Below are positions 1 through 12,359 of a stretch of 64,000 nucleotides of DNA, one piece after another; within the stretch, counting starts at the first letter, position 1; each line of letters starts with the position of its first letter. The notes below the pieces were generated by a model. It was given only the letters and a program-made list of their open reading frames with translations, did not search any database and was not told the DNA's origin. Both the position numbers and the translations under genes were made by a program. The stretch is from Whitmania pigra (Eukaryota; Annelida; Clitellata; Hirudinida; Haemopidae), in NCBI GenBank assembly GCA_021613335.1, contig JAJTWR010000159.1:3952001-4016000 (forward strand). Reading direction: 5' to 3'.

Positions 1-266
1 TCATTTGAATGTATTGTTTCCGGTGATCGATATTATTTTCTACAGAAATAAGGTAATTAAATTATTTGATTAATCATCCTCATATGTGTCAGTACATTTG
101 AAGTGATTATTAAATTATTATACAACATTTATTCTCGTTGAAATCAAAGGATCACACTCAAATAGCAAACTTCTAATTTGTAAATATAATGTTTCGTCAT
201 AAACATTTCAAATCAGTGTTTGAAACTTTCAACAGGCAGTTTCAGTTTCCACGCAACTTCCCTTTC

Positions 267-416
267 TCACGGAAGAACCACATCCATCGTCCACTTTCTG
301 GAAAAGGTCATCCAGTCCTCCAGCGACCCTTCGAGCATCCACTTCTTAAAACCAAAGTCTTCTGCCTCTCTGGCGGCACCAGTTCTTCTGCTCTTTCCAC
401 TTTTAAACTGCGGCAC
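267..416 (-). CDS. Coding-like terminal exon, unknown protein (uncertain)
   Basis: On the minus strand a 50-codon open stretch runs from a possible acceptor (CTAG just upstream of 416) to a TGA at 267-269. Its composition is clearly less AT-rich than its surroundings. The translation has four tryptophans and a basic/acidic mix (for example KKWMLEGSLEDWMTFSRKW), which reads like real protein. The plus strand is also open here (189-482), so the strand is not certain. It lies downstream of the serine-rich gene at 1787-4165 on the same strand and could be an alternative last exon of it, or the end of another gene. I do not recognise the product. Confidence 0.3.
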   Translation of the reverse strand: MPQFKSGKSRRTGAAREAEDFGFKKWMLEGSLEDWMTFSRKWTMDVVLP

Positions 417-1786
417 CTAGCGACTGTTTTAGTAATTTATCGGTGTTCAATTTTTGTCGTTTCCTTACAAGTTCTCCCCTGAAGTTGTATTTGTTTACAT
501 TTAATTCGTAATACTTGAAACATATGCCAAGATGCTCTTCAAGAATTTATTTTGCTAAATGTTCGTCGCTTAATTTTCAGACTAAATGTTTTTGATCTAT
601 GTCAAGATTGTTTATCAACAAACTTAAGCCGGCTTAATTTCAAAAGTCACATTCTGTCGTTTATAACTGACTTCCAGCCTGCTCTGATTCAACTTATGCT
701 CTGATGTGTGTGTATGATATGTGCTTGATGCATTCGGTACAATTTAATTAAGCTGCAATGAACAACAGATTAAGTTGTCGAACAGATGGAACTATCTAAA
801 CTACCAACCGACCCTCAGAGCGGCACTTTTGTTGTTATTGTTAAGGAAATTGTTGATACAAGTTTGATCCTGAATTCAATATGCATAGGGTCGTGTGGAA
901 TTTGTGGCAATTCCAGACGTAAATCTATGCATTCGTAGACATGACACACCCGAAAGGCGTTCAAAAATAATCTAATGAATAATCTAAAATTTATTTCATT
1001 TCTCTCTTATTTCTGGCAGAAAATCAGTCAACAAATCAACTAGAATTTTCATGAATATATATAATCGTTATAGTTGTATTAATATAATCATAATGTAGTA
1101 TTATGAGATAACATTTAACGCCTTTAACATTCATGTTTCTGAGCTTATACCATGCCTCAAAGCTTCATGATTTCCAGAACAAAATGAACTCGAACATTAT
1201 CATTAAAATAATTTAGTTTTTATTGATTTTTTGCATATCGGCATAATTTTAAACGATTTTAGTCCTTCAGACGAATTGAACATCCCGAAACAAACTAACC
1301 ACCAAAAATAACTTTACGAAATAATGTCTAGCCCTGTGATATCAAGTCTTTAAAGTTTTTAGAGAAAACTAATGAATGTATTAATAAAAGAGTCCAAGAA
1401 CAAAAAATTTTATTCTTATCCTGTCTTCGCAACATAATCGCATCTGTGAATTCAAATCGATAGACAGGAACTCACTCGTCCCATGCCGCGGTTAGTAAAA
1501 AACGTCTGCCTAATTAACATAATAAGGAATGGATTGTTCAGGTTAACGAAAATTAGTTAATTTCCAAAAATAATCTAAAATATATTTCATTAAATTTTTT
1601 AAACAAATATTATAAATATAAATATTTAGCAATCTAATTTTTTTTGGAATTAAAAATTTTAATTCGCGTTTCAAACAAAAGAATAAACATCAATTAAAAC
1701 GAATTTTCACCTTTAAAAAAAAAAAACAAAGAACCCTTCGAAACAAAACAAAGAACGTCATTTCACGAAAGTATATCCCCATGACG
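417..1786. other. AT-rich intergenic sequence, no gene seen
   Basis: No convincing exon, RNA gene or repeat is visible. The stretch is the 3' flank of the minus-strand serine-rich gene. Its only notable string is a CRE-type palindrome (TGACGTCA) at about 1782, next to that gene's stop codon. Confidence 0.5.
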
Positions 1787-4165
1787 TCATGGCAGGAGTT
1801 CCGAACTTTCGAGAAGCGGGGAAACTTTCGATCTGAGGAACCTGCGTCTGTTGGTGTTTATGAGGTCAGCCACGACGAAGCCAAATATGCAGGCCACCAC
1901 GAGAAACAACGAGGCCCCCAGAGACGTGAGGACGGCTATTACAGTCGGTGAGTTGTACCAGGTGTTGTACCACGTGCTGTCTCTAAATCCAGAATCAGCG
2001 GATTCTTTCCAATCTTTGTGAAGTCGCATCATCTCCAACTTTCGAAGTTTCGATTTTCTTGATTCTTCGGGGCTCAGAACCAGGGTGACGACGTTGAGGT
2101 CGTTACTATTGTTGGGGGCAGAACCCTGGAGGACGTAATGGAGTTGAGAGTCGTTGGTCGTGTGGCTTGCGGATTTCGTTGCGTTGTTTTTCATGACTTC
2201 TTTCTCATGTTTCTCGTGAATTTTAACGGGAATGTCCTCGTGAAAAGTCGATTTTGAGTCTTTCAAAGAACGTTTCACCACGGAATTGCTTTCACTGGAA
2301 GGTTTCTTCTTCGCTTGTGGTCGACTTTCATTCTTCAACCATTCATTCATCTTAATTGACGATTCGTCTGCCGTCATTCCCGCCATACAGGACGTCCTAA
2401 GAGTGATGTTGAAGCAAGACATACGGTCTCTGGAATTTCCGATCAAGTCTTGACACCTGTTTTCGTTTTCACAGCTGAGTCTCAACAACGTGCGTGTTAT
2501 TTGCACACACAGACACACGTTGCACTCCTCCGGCTTCTCTGACCTGTTGAGTGCAACAGGTGTCACGTACACGCAATCACCCAACATGTCCGTGGTCAGG
2601 CAGATGGTTTTGACGGTGCTGACGAGGAAGTTGAACAATTGGGTGTGACCTGCGCACTGGATTGATGGTCTCAGTGAAGATGAAGGATGAGATTTTGATG
2701 ATGATGATGATGGTGGTGATGGTGGTGATGATGGTGATGGTGGTGGTGATAATGATGGTGGTGGCTGTGATGATGATGGTGGTGACAGTATCAGTGATAG
2801 TGACGTCAAAGACGCTGAATAAATTGACAAAGAGTGTAAAGATTTTGTTATTGGTGATAATGAAGTTTTAAGTGATTTTGATGATGGTGATGGCGATATT
2901 GACAATGGTGATGGTGATGATAGCAGTGATCTTATTGTTGGGGATGACGATGATGGCGAGGAAGCGACAGATGAGTGAACGATGACTGCACTCGTGATCA
3001 GTGTTTGAATGACCTTCGGGCTAAAAATAACAAGTGCTGGTGATGATGATGTCGATGGTGTTATTCCATTACGTGGATTATTAGTTGTTGATAAAATTGG
3101 CCATGATAGCGATCCGGCGGTCTTCTTAATTTGTGATGATGATAACGATGACGACGACGAGGACGACGATGATGATGATGGTGATGATGATATTGTTTGC
3201 ACTGCTGGTGGTGATACTAATGTATTTTGGGGAAGCAATTTTAATGACGATTGAAATATTGACGGTTTTGTTATTAGTGATGATGATGATGATGATGATG
3301 ATGAGAAGGTGGAGGATGGTAATAGTAAGGAAATAAAAGATGGAGGCGAAGATGAAAGAGGAAGTGATGACGTGTGTGTGTTGTCCACTTCTGACATCCT
3401 CTCGTAACTGAGTTGGCTCGAATGTTGAAACAGGTCACGTGATATCGATGTAATTCCCAGTTGCTCTGAAAGTTTCGGTTTCAATTTCGTTAGATTCACT
3501 CCCGGTAGATAGATGAATTTTGACGTTTTCAAAATTAGCAAATTTCAATTTAAAATTCAATTTTGTTGTCGGGGTTAAAAAAAACTATGACACGATTTTG
3601 AAAATGTTTGAAGACCAAATTTATTCGGTTAATGCTTATTTTTCACTCACCGACAACAGATGGTGATGATGGATAAGGAGATGATAATGATGATATTGGT
3701 GATGATGTTGGAAATGGTAATGATGATGATGATGATGACTCCTTCGTATTCCAGGTGGAAAGGTTTGAAAGTTCTTCCGATTTATGCGAAACAGAAGATT
3801 GGATTTGCACTCCTGCTTGTGAGGCTTCCTTTCTCCTCGGGGGATTGAAAAGCACAAACTCCATGCTGGGTGTCCCTGGTGGCGGTGATGATGATGATGA
3901 TGGATGATGATGATGTTGCAACTGGTGATGCTGATGATGATGGTGATGGTAGCGATTGAATCAATGATGACAATGAAGGCGACGATTTGAGAAGATTTGA
4001 TTCGTAATTACTTGTTTCTTTAAGGAGGTTCATCTTTAACAGCTTCTCCGATGTTGTTTCTCTCACGTCATTTGCTGCTTTCGCTATCACCACCATCATC
4101 ACCATCATCATCATCATCATCGTTATCATCACCACCAACTTCACCGTTTTCTTCGTCGTCATCAT
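1787..4165 (-). CDS. Serine-rich, single-pass membrane protein with Cys-rich domain (novel)
   Basis: At least two minus-strand exons. The last runs 3465-1787; intron 3650-3466 has GTGAGT and TTTCAG ends and joins in phase 1 (SVV-E-QLGITS). The upstream exon starts at or before 3921, and an ATG at 4165 would give a hydrophobic signal-peptide-like start (VVMIT, poly-M, VVIAKA). However, 4165 and the exon end at 3651 are in different frames, so a small intron or a repeat-length change lies around 3800-4000. The protein has a long Ser/Pro/Thr mucin-like region encoded by TCA repeats, then a region with about ten cysteines (2656-2386) and N-glycosylation sites (NRS, NIT). A charged stalk, one transmembrane helix (about 1935-1850) and a short basic tail (NRRRFLRSK) follow. 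Probable type I surface protein. I recognise no family; function unknown. Confidence 0.6.
2690..3330. repeat. Imperfect GAT/ATC trinucleotide repeats within coding exon
   Basis: Interrupted runs of GATGATGGT and GATGAT fill this stretch on the plus strand. Read on the minus strand they are TCA/ACC/ATC codons and make the poly-Ser parts of the membrane protein above. Further blocks lie at 3661-3740, 3883-3960 and 4087-4130. Plus-strand frames through them give only poly-Met or poly-Asp. Confidence 0.85.
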
Positions 4166-5186
4166 TAAGAAGAGTAAGTAGTGAATGTTGCCATCAAGTT
4201 CAATTTGATTTTTTTCTTTCTGAGGATCAACCTGCCGTCGAAAATTATTATGTTTTTAAATTATTCAATCATTTAATTGAATCGACATTTTTTAATTTTT
4301 CATTAAAATTATGTTTCTTTAATTATTAATTAAGTTTAAATTGTTATTTAATTGTAATCAACAAATTATCTATATAATTAAAGTTAATGTAAATATAAAT
4401 AGCAGTAAATAGTGTTTATAAAAATATGTTTATATGAAAAAAATATTTTAAATTCATAATTAAAAATATCTGTGGTGCGAATTATTGATCCGAGAATATT
4501 AAATATTTAAAAATATATAATTATTAAAATATATATAAATTTTAAAAGATATATAAATATTAAAAAATACATAAATATTTAAAAATCTTGCAAACAAACG
4601 AAAATTTTATAAAACTTCAAACATTTTCCTCAGGCATCAACAAAAACGAAAAATAATAAAATTATACAATAATAAAATAATATCAAATAAATAATAAGAA
4701 AAACAAATAATTAATAATAAAATCAAATTAATAGTATAAAAAATACTTACATAAAAATATTATGACATTAAATTTGATTAAGTTCATAATCTCGAATCGA
4801 TCCTCAAAATGCAGAAATATCAACAAGGTGAACTTGTCATGATCTCTTTGTTTTCAGCTTTCAACTCTTAAGCTTGTGAAACAAAGACATTGTTGTTATT
4901 CTCTTCAATTAATCTTCAAATCATTTCAGGAAAAACTTTCAATTTTTAAGAAATAAAACAAAAACATCTTAAAAATTATTCGCTGGAGGAGATGAAGTGT
5001 TTCCTCCACTCGACCGTCACGTGTCTTTGAGGAGGAGGAGGAAGAGGAAGATGAGGATGACCTTCAGATGACCTTTTCTCGGTTGTCGCGAGAGAAGTGA
5101 TTGAGCAATTTGCGAAGAAAACTTGTTTCAAGTTAAAATATTGGATTTGCAACATAAGTAATGAAAATATTTGTACGAATATTTGT
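4166..5186. other. AT-rich 5' flank of the serine-rich gene; E-box
   Basis: Mostly AT-rich and empty. A less AT-rich patch at 4985-5100 holds a CACGTG E-box (5018-5023) and a GA-rich run, and is a candidate upstream regulatory region for the minus-strand gene starting near 4165. This is inferred from position and composition only. Confidence 0.3.
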
Positions 5187-8100
5187 TCAATAAGCTGAAA
5201 ATATTGTTACGACGCGAGAAGGCTTGTTGAAAATATTATTGGTTGCATGTTTTCCCGGATTTTCATTTCCATCGTCGTCGTCGTCGTCATTACGATTAAT
5301 GATCATCATTTGTCGATGCACTTGCGAACACTGATGCAATGATGGTAAGAGTTTTTTTATATAAATCAAAAAACAAGAGACTTGTGTAAATAAATGCATA
5401 AAAAAAGTTCATTTATTTTTATTATTATTATTATACCATTATTAATTCATTTATTTAAAAATAAATATTTAAAAACATATGTTTTAATCATAAAGAAATT
5501 AAGTAGCACTTTGAAACATGAAGTTTCAAATTTAGAACTTTTAAAGTTTTTTTTACAAAAAATTTCGAAATCTCATTTGAGACATCGAATGAGAAAATGA
5601 TTCAATTTTGCGCTGCAAAATCTCGCGTCGGTGTAACTGGGTTTGAGGTGAACACGTCTTCAGTCATCAATCATCATCTTCATCATCCTCATAATCACTT
5701 TCATCACCGACATCATCATCATCATCATCGTCATCGTCATCGTCATCATCACAACAAACATCAACAGTCCATAGCATCGTCTGTTATCATAACCTTGGAC
5801 TAGCAAATCCATGGAATTGTTGTGTAATAAATAATAAATTGATTAAAGTAGAAGCTGATGTAGACGGAGCGATGTTAAGGAAAGTACATGACAGGACAAC
5901 ATCCTCAATTTTCTAGGATGTCATATGAGGATTTAGTGAGGATTATTTAAGAAATTGAATCAAAAATAAGCAATACAATTTAATCATTAGAAATTATTAA
6001 AAAATTTAATATTTTAATTTGCAAGGAATAATAATTAAAATTCACTTGAGATCAAATATTCACGAGGTTGGGATTTGTCTCGCATCGTTGGAGATGCAAC
6101 GAGGCATGGAACAAACTGCTAGCATCGTAATCATCGTCTATATCGACGCCATCGTCATCATCATCATAGACATCGTCACCGTCATCATCATCATCATCAT
6201 GATGCTCACATTCTTCAGGATAAGGAATGTCAAGGCATTCGTGAATCGATAGATTGCTCACTTCGTCTCTCAAATTTATTTCTGGTCGCGAAAAAACATC
6301 AACAACTTCGTAGCCAATGGAATGAGAGCTTCATTTTTCCATGCACATACAAACATATATATACATAAACATTCATGCAAATACAAACATAAACATAGAC
6401 ATCCATGCACATAAAATACAAACATTTGCACATACAAACATAAACACAGACATCCAAGCGCACTCAAGTGTGAGCTCTAAGATTGCAAGATTACTTTCAA
6501 ATATCTGTTTAATTCTCTCAGATTCTCCAAAAGCGCCAGAAGATCAGACGATAAACATAAACGCTCAATTAACTTTTGAATCACAACTGAAATTAATGAA
6601 AACAAACCAAATAGTGTTTTAATAAAAGCATAATGATCAAGTTTAAATTATTTTAAATATTCATTTATAAAATCTTTAAACTATGAAATTGTAGGATTGA
6701 AATTCTGAAATGATGAAAAAATAAAATTAATAAATATATTTTTAAATATTTTAAATAAAATTAAATACAAAAAATTAAATAAAAATATTATCAAATAAAA
6801 TATTTAATCTCAATTTGAAACATCTTAAATTAAAATTAAAATGCATAATAAATTCTTTATTTTCTCTGAAATTGCCCCAGGTTAACGTAAATGAGAAGGG
6901 TTGATTAAAAGTTCAAAGTTCAAACATTGACCTCAGTTCAGGTGCATGCATTACAGCCCTAATCCCATTTATAAGCTTCACTTATAGTAAATTGAGTTAT
7001 TCTTATGACCTGACAAATTCAATATTAATATTAACAATAATAATTTAAAATTATTTTGTTCAAGTAATTATGAAATAAATAAAATTGTATTTCTGCAATA
7101 AAAAAAGATGAATGATTTTCACGAACAGAAGAACTAATAAGTAGTCGTCTGTTACGCTTTTGAACGTCGCTTTTGAAATTTATCACACTTGACAGGGAAA
7201 ATGGAAGAATATTCGAGTGAGGAATTATAATTATTTATAATAATAATAATAATAATTTAATTCAATAAATAATTATATAAAATAATATTATAATAATGAT
7301 ATAAATATAATAATTTATACTGTATTATTTTATATTAATATTTATATATTATTATTAATTACGTTTTTTATTGTCTATTATTTTATATTATTATTTACAC
7401 TTATTGTTTGTATTTATTATTTACTTTCCATATTAATTTTATTATTCTAGCTTTTGATTTTAAATCGCCAGTGTTGTGGAATATAAATAATCATAATAAT
7501 AATAATAGTATTAATAATATTATTAAATATAAATATAAATTAAAGAAGAAGAATATGCAATGAAAACTATTTATGAACTGATTATATTATTATTATTTAA
7601 ATACTTGTATTAAAATTGCTTTGTATTAACTATCTGAATTAGTATAATATTTCATTACGGAGATGCTAATGATGATGACTATAATAAATTTAATTATCTT
7701 ATAACAGCAGGTGTTACATCGAAATATGCCAGGTAACTCGTCAGGTTACGTCATCATGCATAACTTATCACCATGGAGACCATAAAATCGTATTATATCG
7801 TCGAACTCCGACACGTGTTTGGAATAGCAAAATGAGGGATGGATTTTCCAGGATGTTATAAATAGAACATGGACGTTATTAATAGCACATGGATGGATAT
7901 CAATGATGAGTTAATGGATGTTTTATGACGATTTCAATGACTATCCACAAATCTTTTTTTCATTCGCGAACGTAAATGATGGTGATGATGATGATGATGA
8001 TGATGCTCATAATTACGAGTAAGAGCTGTTATTATATGGTATTTCGTAAAATTTACATCTATTTTAAGATAAATATATTAAAATATTTATTAATATATGG

Positions 8101-8955
8101 TACAGTACAATTAATTTATATAATAAAATTATATTTTAATTTAAAAAAATATATGACAAATCATCGACATGACATCCAACTAGCAATTTTTCTCCGGATT
8201 TTCGGCCAAAATGGCCTTTTCAAATTATTCCTAGACACGTGATCTTGTTTTTGAAGTTAAAATTTCTCGTGTCGCGGATTTCGTTATAAAATTATTTTGA
8301 AAGCATTTTTATGCTCAATAAAATTTAAATTTAAATCCTTATATTTGTAAATACATATATTTATTTCTAATAAATTTTATTATTTAAAAATAAATATGTA
8401 ATTATAATTGCACCTACTCGTCTTTATGCGAAAATCTAAAACATTTCTAGTCGTAAAAGAAGTCTGTCCTTATTGGTGGATAGTTAAAGAAATTGAGGTC
8501 ATGTGACGCCTCAGTAAGGTCAGGTCGTGAACTTTGTAGACGTTATTTACAAGATTAATTTATTCGCTATGAGATCCATTGATTACAACGTGTAAAATTT
8601 ACATTGTTAAATGTTCACTTGAAACGTAAACTACGGGACCTATTCACACTTCATAAGTTGTTTTTTGTTCAATTGTTTTTGTTCAATTTTTATTTTCAAC
8701 CTGGTAAACTTTAGAATGTACGGCTTAAATATTTTTTTTATTGTGGATGCCGTTTTTTAAAGATAAAATTCGCACATAAATACAACATCTACTCTGTTTG
8801 TCATCAATTTTGCAACAGCAATTCCTTGTTTTTCAGGAATTTTACTTTTAAACAAAAGCTGTTAATAACAATCAAGGTTACAGAAAAATTAACATGATTT
8901 GTATTCGTCCCAACCTAGAGGGCGCCAACTGGGAGGGGCAGGGAGTAAAATGTTG
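5187..8955. other. Microsatellite-rich intergenic region, no firm gene
   Basis: Contains short CAT/ATG tracts (5670-5760, 6130-6200, 7976-8003), an ACATACAAACAT-type minisatellite (6340-6460) and long AT-only stretches (7020-7620). One minus-strand open segment, 6273-6052, would encode an Asp-rich peptide with non-repetitive flanks (EVSNLSIHECLDIPYPEE at its start). It has no clear splice sites, so I do not call it a gene. Confidence 0.5.
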
Positions 8956-10228
8956 TCACGAAGGACATTTGTAAGGATTTAAATTTTGATTTTCCATTAC
9001 CACATTGTCATAACGTAGGATCACAAAACTTCTGTTGGTGGCCCTGGCAAAGAATTTAAAAAACAAATAAATATTTTTAATTACTTCATAAAATCGTGAA
9101 ATTATATTATATTTAGCCTGATTTACTTTTATACCCCTAGGATCTGGTCCTTTTTTTTTTTGACTAAATGACATTTCCTCTCATTTTGATTTTTGATTTA
9201 TTTTGACAAATCATCTGGCAAACGATACAAAACAAAAATGCATAAAATAACACGACAATATTGCAATACGAAAGCTACATTCCAACATTATTATAACATT
9301 AAAATAATACTTCAATAATTAATATAATATTAAGCAAAACATCAATAATTGCTACAATATTTAACCAATACTTCAATAATTATTACAATATTAAACAATA
9401 ATTGTTCGAAAATTCGTTCAGAAGATGGAGAACTACTTTTTGTTTTGCTTCTAAAAATAAAACTTTCTCCCAAGAAGAAATAATTTTTCCAATTTATGGG
9501 AACGAAAAAATAAAAGCAGCGAAGCAAAAGTTAAAAGTGGAAGGATTTGCAAGGATGGAAGTTCTTGGTCAACCATCTGCAAATAAATCAATTTTTTACG
9601 GATGATCAATGCTCTTCAAAGGGATTGAAAAACCATTTGCACAACTTTTGAGATTGTAATCACCAATAAGGGCCCTTTGGGTTTATTTGAATTTATTTAG
9701 TGCTTTCGCTTTTTGTTTTTTCTGTGTATACGATGGCTTGCTTGTTTGATTCAATAAACTCATAAACCACAAAAAATAATAAATAAATAAACTAACAATT
9801 ATTATTAATAGCTGATTACACTGTCGAACATAAGTTATCTGTTGTTTTAATTCTAAATCTCTTAAATTAAATTCTTTTTTGATCTCTATTTTATTTGGTT
9901 GCTGTTTTTGAGTCCATAAATATCAAATGAATGAGTGGTCTTAAAATTTTCAACATTCGCAATTTTCACAACAAATATTTCCATATTTCAAACAATTGAT
10001 CGAGAATAAATATTTTAATGTTGAACAACGAGTGTTCGCGTAAAAACCTTTAGATTGGAAATGTTCATGTTATATCATAATTTATTCATCCTTCAGTTAC
10101 ATTTGCAAACAAGAAATGTTGTTTTCAAAGCCTTTTATCTCCATCCATTCGTTCCTAGTTACTGTAAGACAATGGATGCTTTCAACTGATTAGAAAAGTT
10201 AACATCCTTGTCATTAGACTACTAAACA
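8956..10228. other. Intergenic, no gene seen
   Basis: AT-rich sequence with a degenerate tandem of about 34 bases around 9300-9405 (ACTTCAATAATTATTACAAT units). No coding similarity, RNA gene or transposon end was recognised. Confidence 0.5.
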
Positions 10229-10261
10229 TTAACAAAATAATACTAATGGTAATAACATTAA

Positions 10262-10916
<655 letters not shown>

Positions 10917-11249
10917 GGAGGTTTCTGCTCCAAATGACAGACGACGAATTCCGAACGCTCACTGATCCCAATGAGGAAAATGAGGTCAAAAGGTCCATCA
11001 TTAACATGGATTTCGGAAACAATACCTAAGAAAACAAAGAAGGAAATGCGAGAATATGTGAGGCAGAAACTAGAATTGAGAGAGGAGGACAGAGTTGGAT
11101 CCAATGCTCGCGAATTTGTCAGAACAGCCAACCACCATTCAAAGAGAACAAAGAAAATGGAGCTGCAAAGACAACATTACGCGAAAGTTCAATGAATGTT
11201 CAGAAAAAGTCAAAGTTTGGGAGCTCAGTTTCACGGATATGGGCTTTAA
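10917..11249 (+). mobile_element. Probable upstream part of the RLE retrotransposon remnant
   Basis: Less AT-rich sequence between the (TAA)n array and the recognisable endonuclease domain. A plus-strand frame at 10971-11195 gives a charged peptide (EMREYVRQKLELREEDR) with no clear family match. Position suggests it belongs to the same retroelement, but reverse-transcriptase motifs are not visible. Confidence 0.35.
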
Positions 11250-11915
11250 TCGTTTATCCAAGGATTAGGACTTAGTGATTGGATAGTAGACAGTCAATTC
11301 AAGATTCAATGTATTGCACGGATTGTTTTTCTGCCGTCCTCCCGACAAATCTTAAGATATCATCCAGAGATGAACACCTATTGTGGTTCCGGGTGTGGTG
11401 CCTTCGAGTGCCTGGACCATATCTTCCAGATTTGCCCAGGTATGGATGAAGCGAGAAAAGAACGGCACGACAATCTCGTTCACCAATTAGAAAAGAAGCT
11501 GACCAAAAAAGGCTACATCTCCAAAATTGAGCCTTGAATTAATGTGGAAGGGAATCTCAGAATTCCAGACATGGTGGCATGGGAGAGGGATCAGCCAATA
11601 GTCTGCGATGTCACCATGATGTTTCTGATACGGCCCCATTGGACGAAGAACACATCATCAAAGTCCAAAAATATGACTACAGGGACATTCATGTTTGGAT
11701 GACAAACAACCGTCCAAGTGGGTTTCCTTCTCCGCAGGTTCTTGTGACTGCATTCGTTTGCAACTGGAGAGGAGTGATCTCTTCCAAATCCAACTCCCTT
11801 TGGGGTGGCCTCGGCTTCTCCAGAAGCACTTTAATGAACTTATCAAAAACAACTCTCTCTGGTTCTTACCTGATGTGGAAGCATCACAAGCGAAAAACTC
11901 AAAAACGATTTGGAT
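11250..11915 (+). pseudogene. Broken C-terminal endonuclease domain of an R2-type non-LTR retrotransposon
   Basis: In one plus frame from 11250 the zinc-knuckle block CGSGCGAFECLDHIFQIC (from 11382) is followed by RKERHDNLV and then RIPDMVAWERDQPIVCDVT. These are the CCHC, R-HD/N and (K/R)PD...D motifs of the restriction-like endonuclease (RLE) found at the end of R2/NeSL-class elements, which nicks target DNA. A TGA near 11535 interrupts the frame. A frameshift at about 11605-11640 moves the rest to another frame, where EEHIIKVQKYD and CNWRGVISSKSNSLWGGLG (11755-11815) match the usual C-terminal extension. The reverse transcriptase is not seen, so this is a dead, 5'-truncated copy. Family membership is from motif recall, not a search. 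Confidence 0.75.
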
Positions 11916-12107
11916 TGTAGCGAGGACATTTATTATGTATTGTACGGATTGTTTTTCTAAATGTCGATGGTGCTGTGGTTTGCGCATTATGTCCCGGGGT
12001 TCTCTCAGGCCTAGAATGGAGAATTTAAATATTCGTTGAGTTTTTTTTATATCGTCTGTGATCGAGTTTAAACATAAAGTTTGGCTGAGAAAATAAACGT
12101 AAAATAA

Positions 12108-12156
12108 ATAAATAATAATAACAATAATAATAATAATAATAATAATAATAGTGATA
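12108..12156. repeat. Short (AAT)n tract
   Basis: ATAATAACAATAAT-type repeat just downstream of the retrotransposon remnant. It may be a repetitive 3' tail of the element, or an unrelated microsatellite. Confidence 0.8.
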
Positions 12157-12271
12157 GTATTAAAAAATAACGGTAAATAACATTTCCTTAAAAAACACTT
12201 CAACACCTGTTCCATTGAATGCAACGACACCTGGAATGAAGAAATAGTTCCATTTGGCGTAATTGAATTTT

Positions 12272-12336
12272 GAGCGCCCACATGGTCTAATGGTTCACGA
12301 TGGCAGCGCGGGTTCGAACCCCGCTGCCGGAGCACC
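12272..12336 (+). pseudogene. tRNA-like remnant lacking the anticodon arm
   Basis: An A-box-like string TGGTCTAATGG (12283-12293) and a perfect B box GGTTCGAACCC (12311-12321) are present, and the T arm is extended by GGCAG/CTGCC pairing. The gap between the boxes is 17 bases where a tRNA has about 34, so the anticodon stem-loop is missing and it cannot be a working tRNA. It may be a decayed tRNA gene or the head of a tRNA-derived SINE. The nearby retroelement favours a retroposed origin. Confidence 0.6.
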
Positions 12337-12359
12337 GTCTTAATCATCTAGATATGCAA

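Noticed and set aside
2662..3336. Plus-strand poly-Met and poly-Asp ORFs
   Set aside because: Shadows of the minus-strand serine-rich coding exon.
5597..5803. His-rich plus-strand ORF
   Set aside because: CAT repeat translation without splice sites.
12272..12336. Functional tRNA gene
   Set aside because: The space between A and B boxes is too short for an anticodon arm.
11658..12347. 229-residue minus-strand ORF
   Set aside because: Antisense to the RLE retrotransposon C-terminus and through a microsatellite; the plus-strand motifs are convincing.
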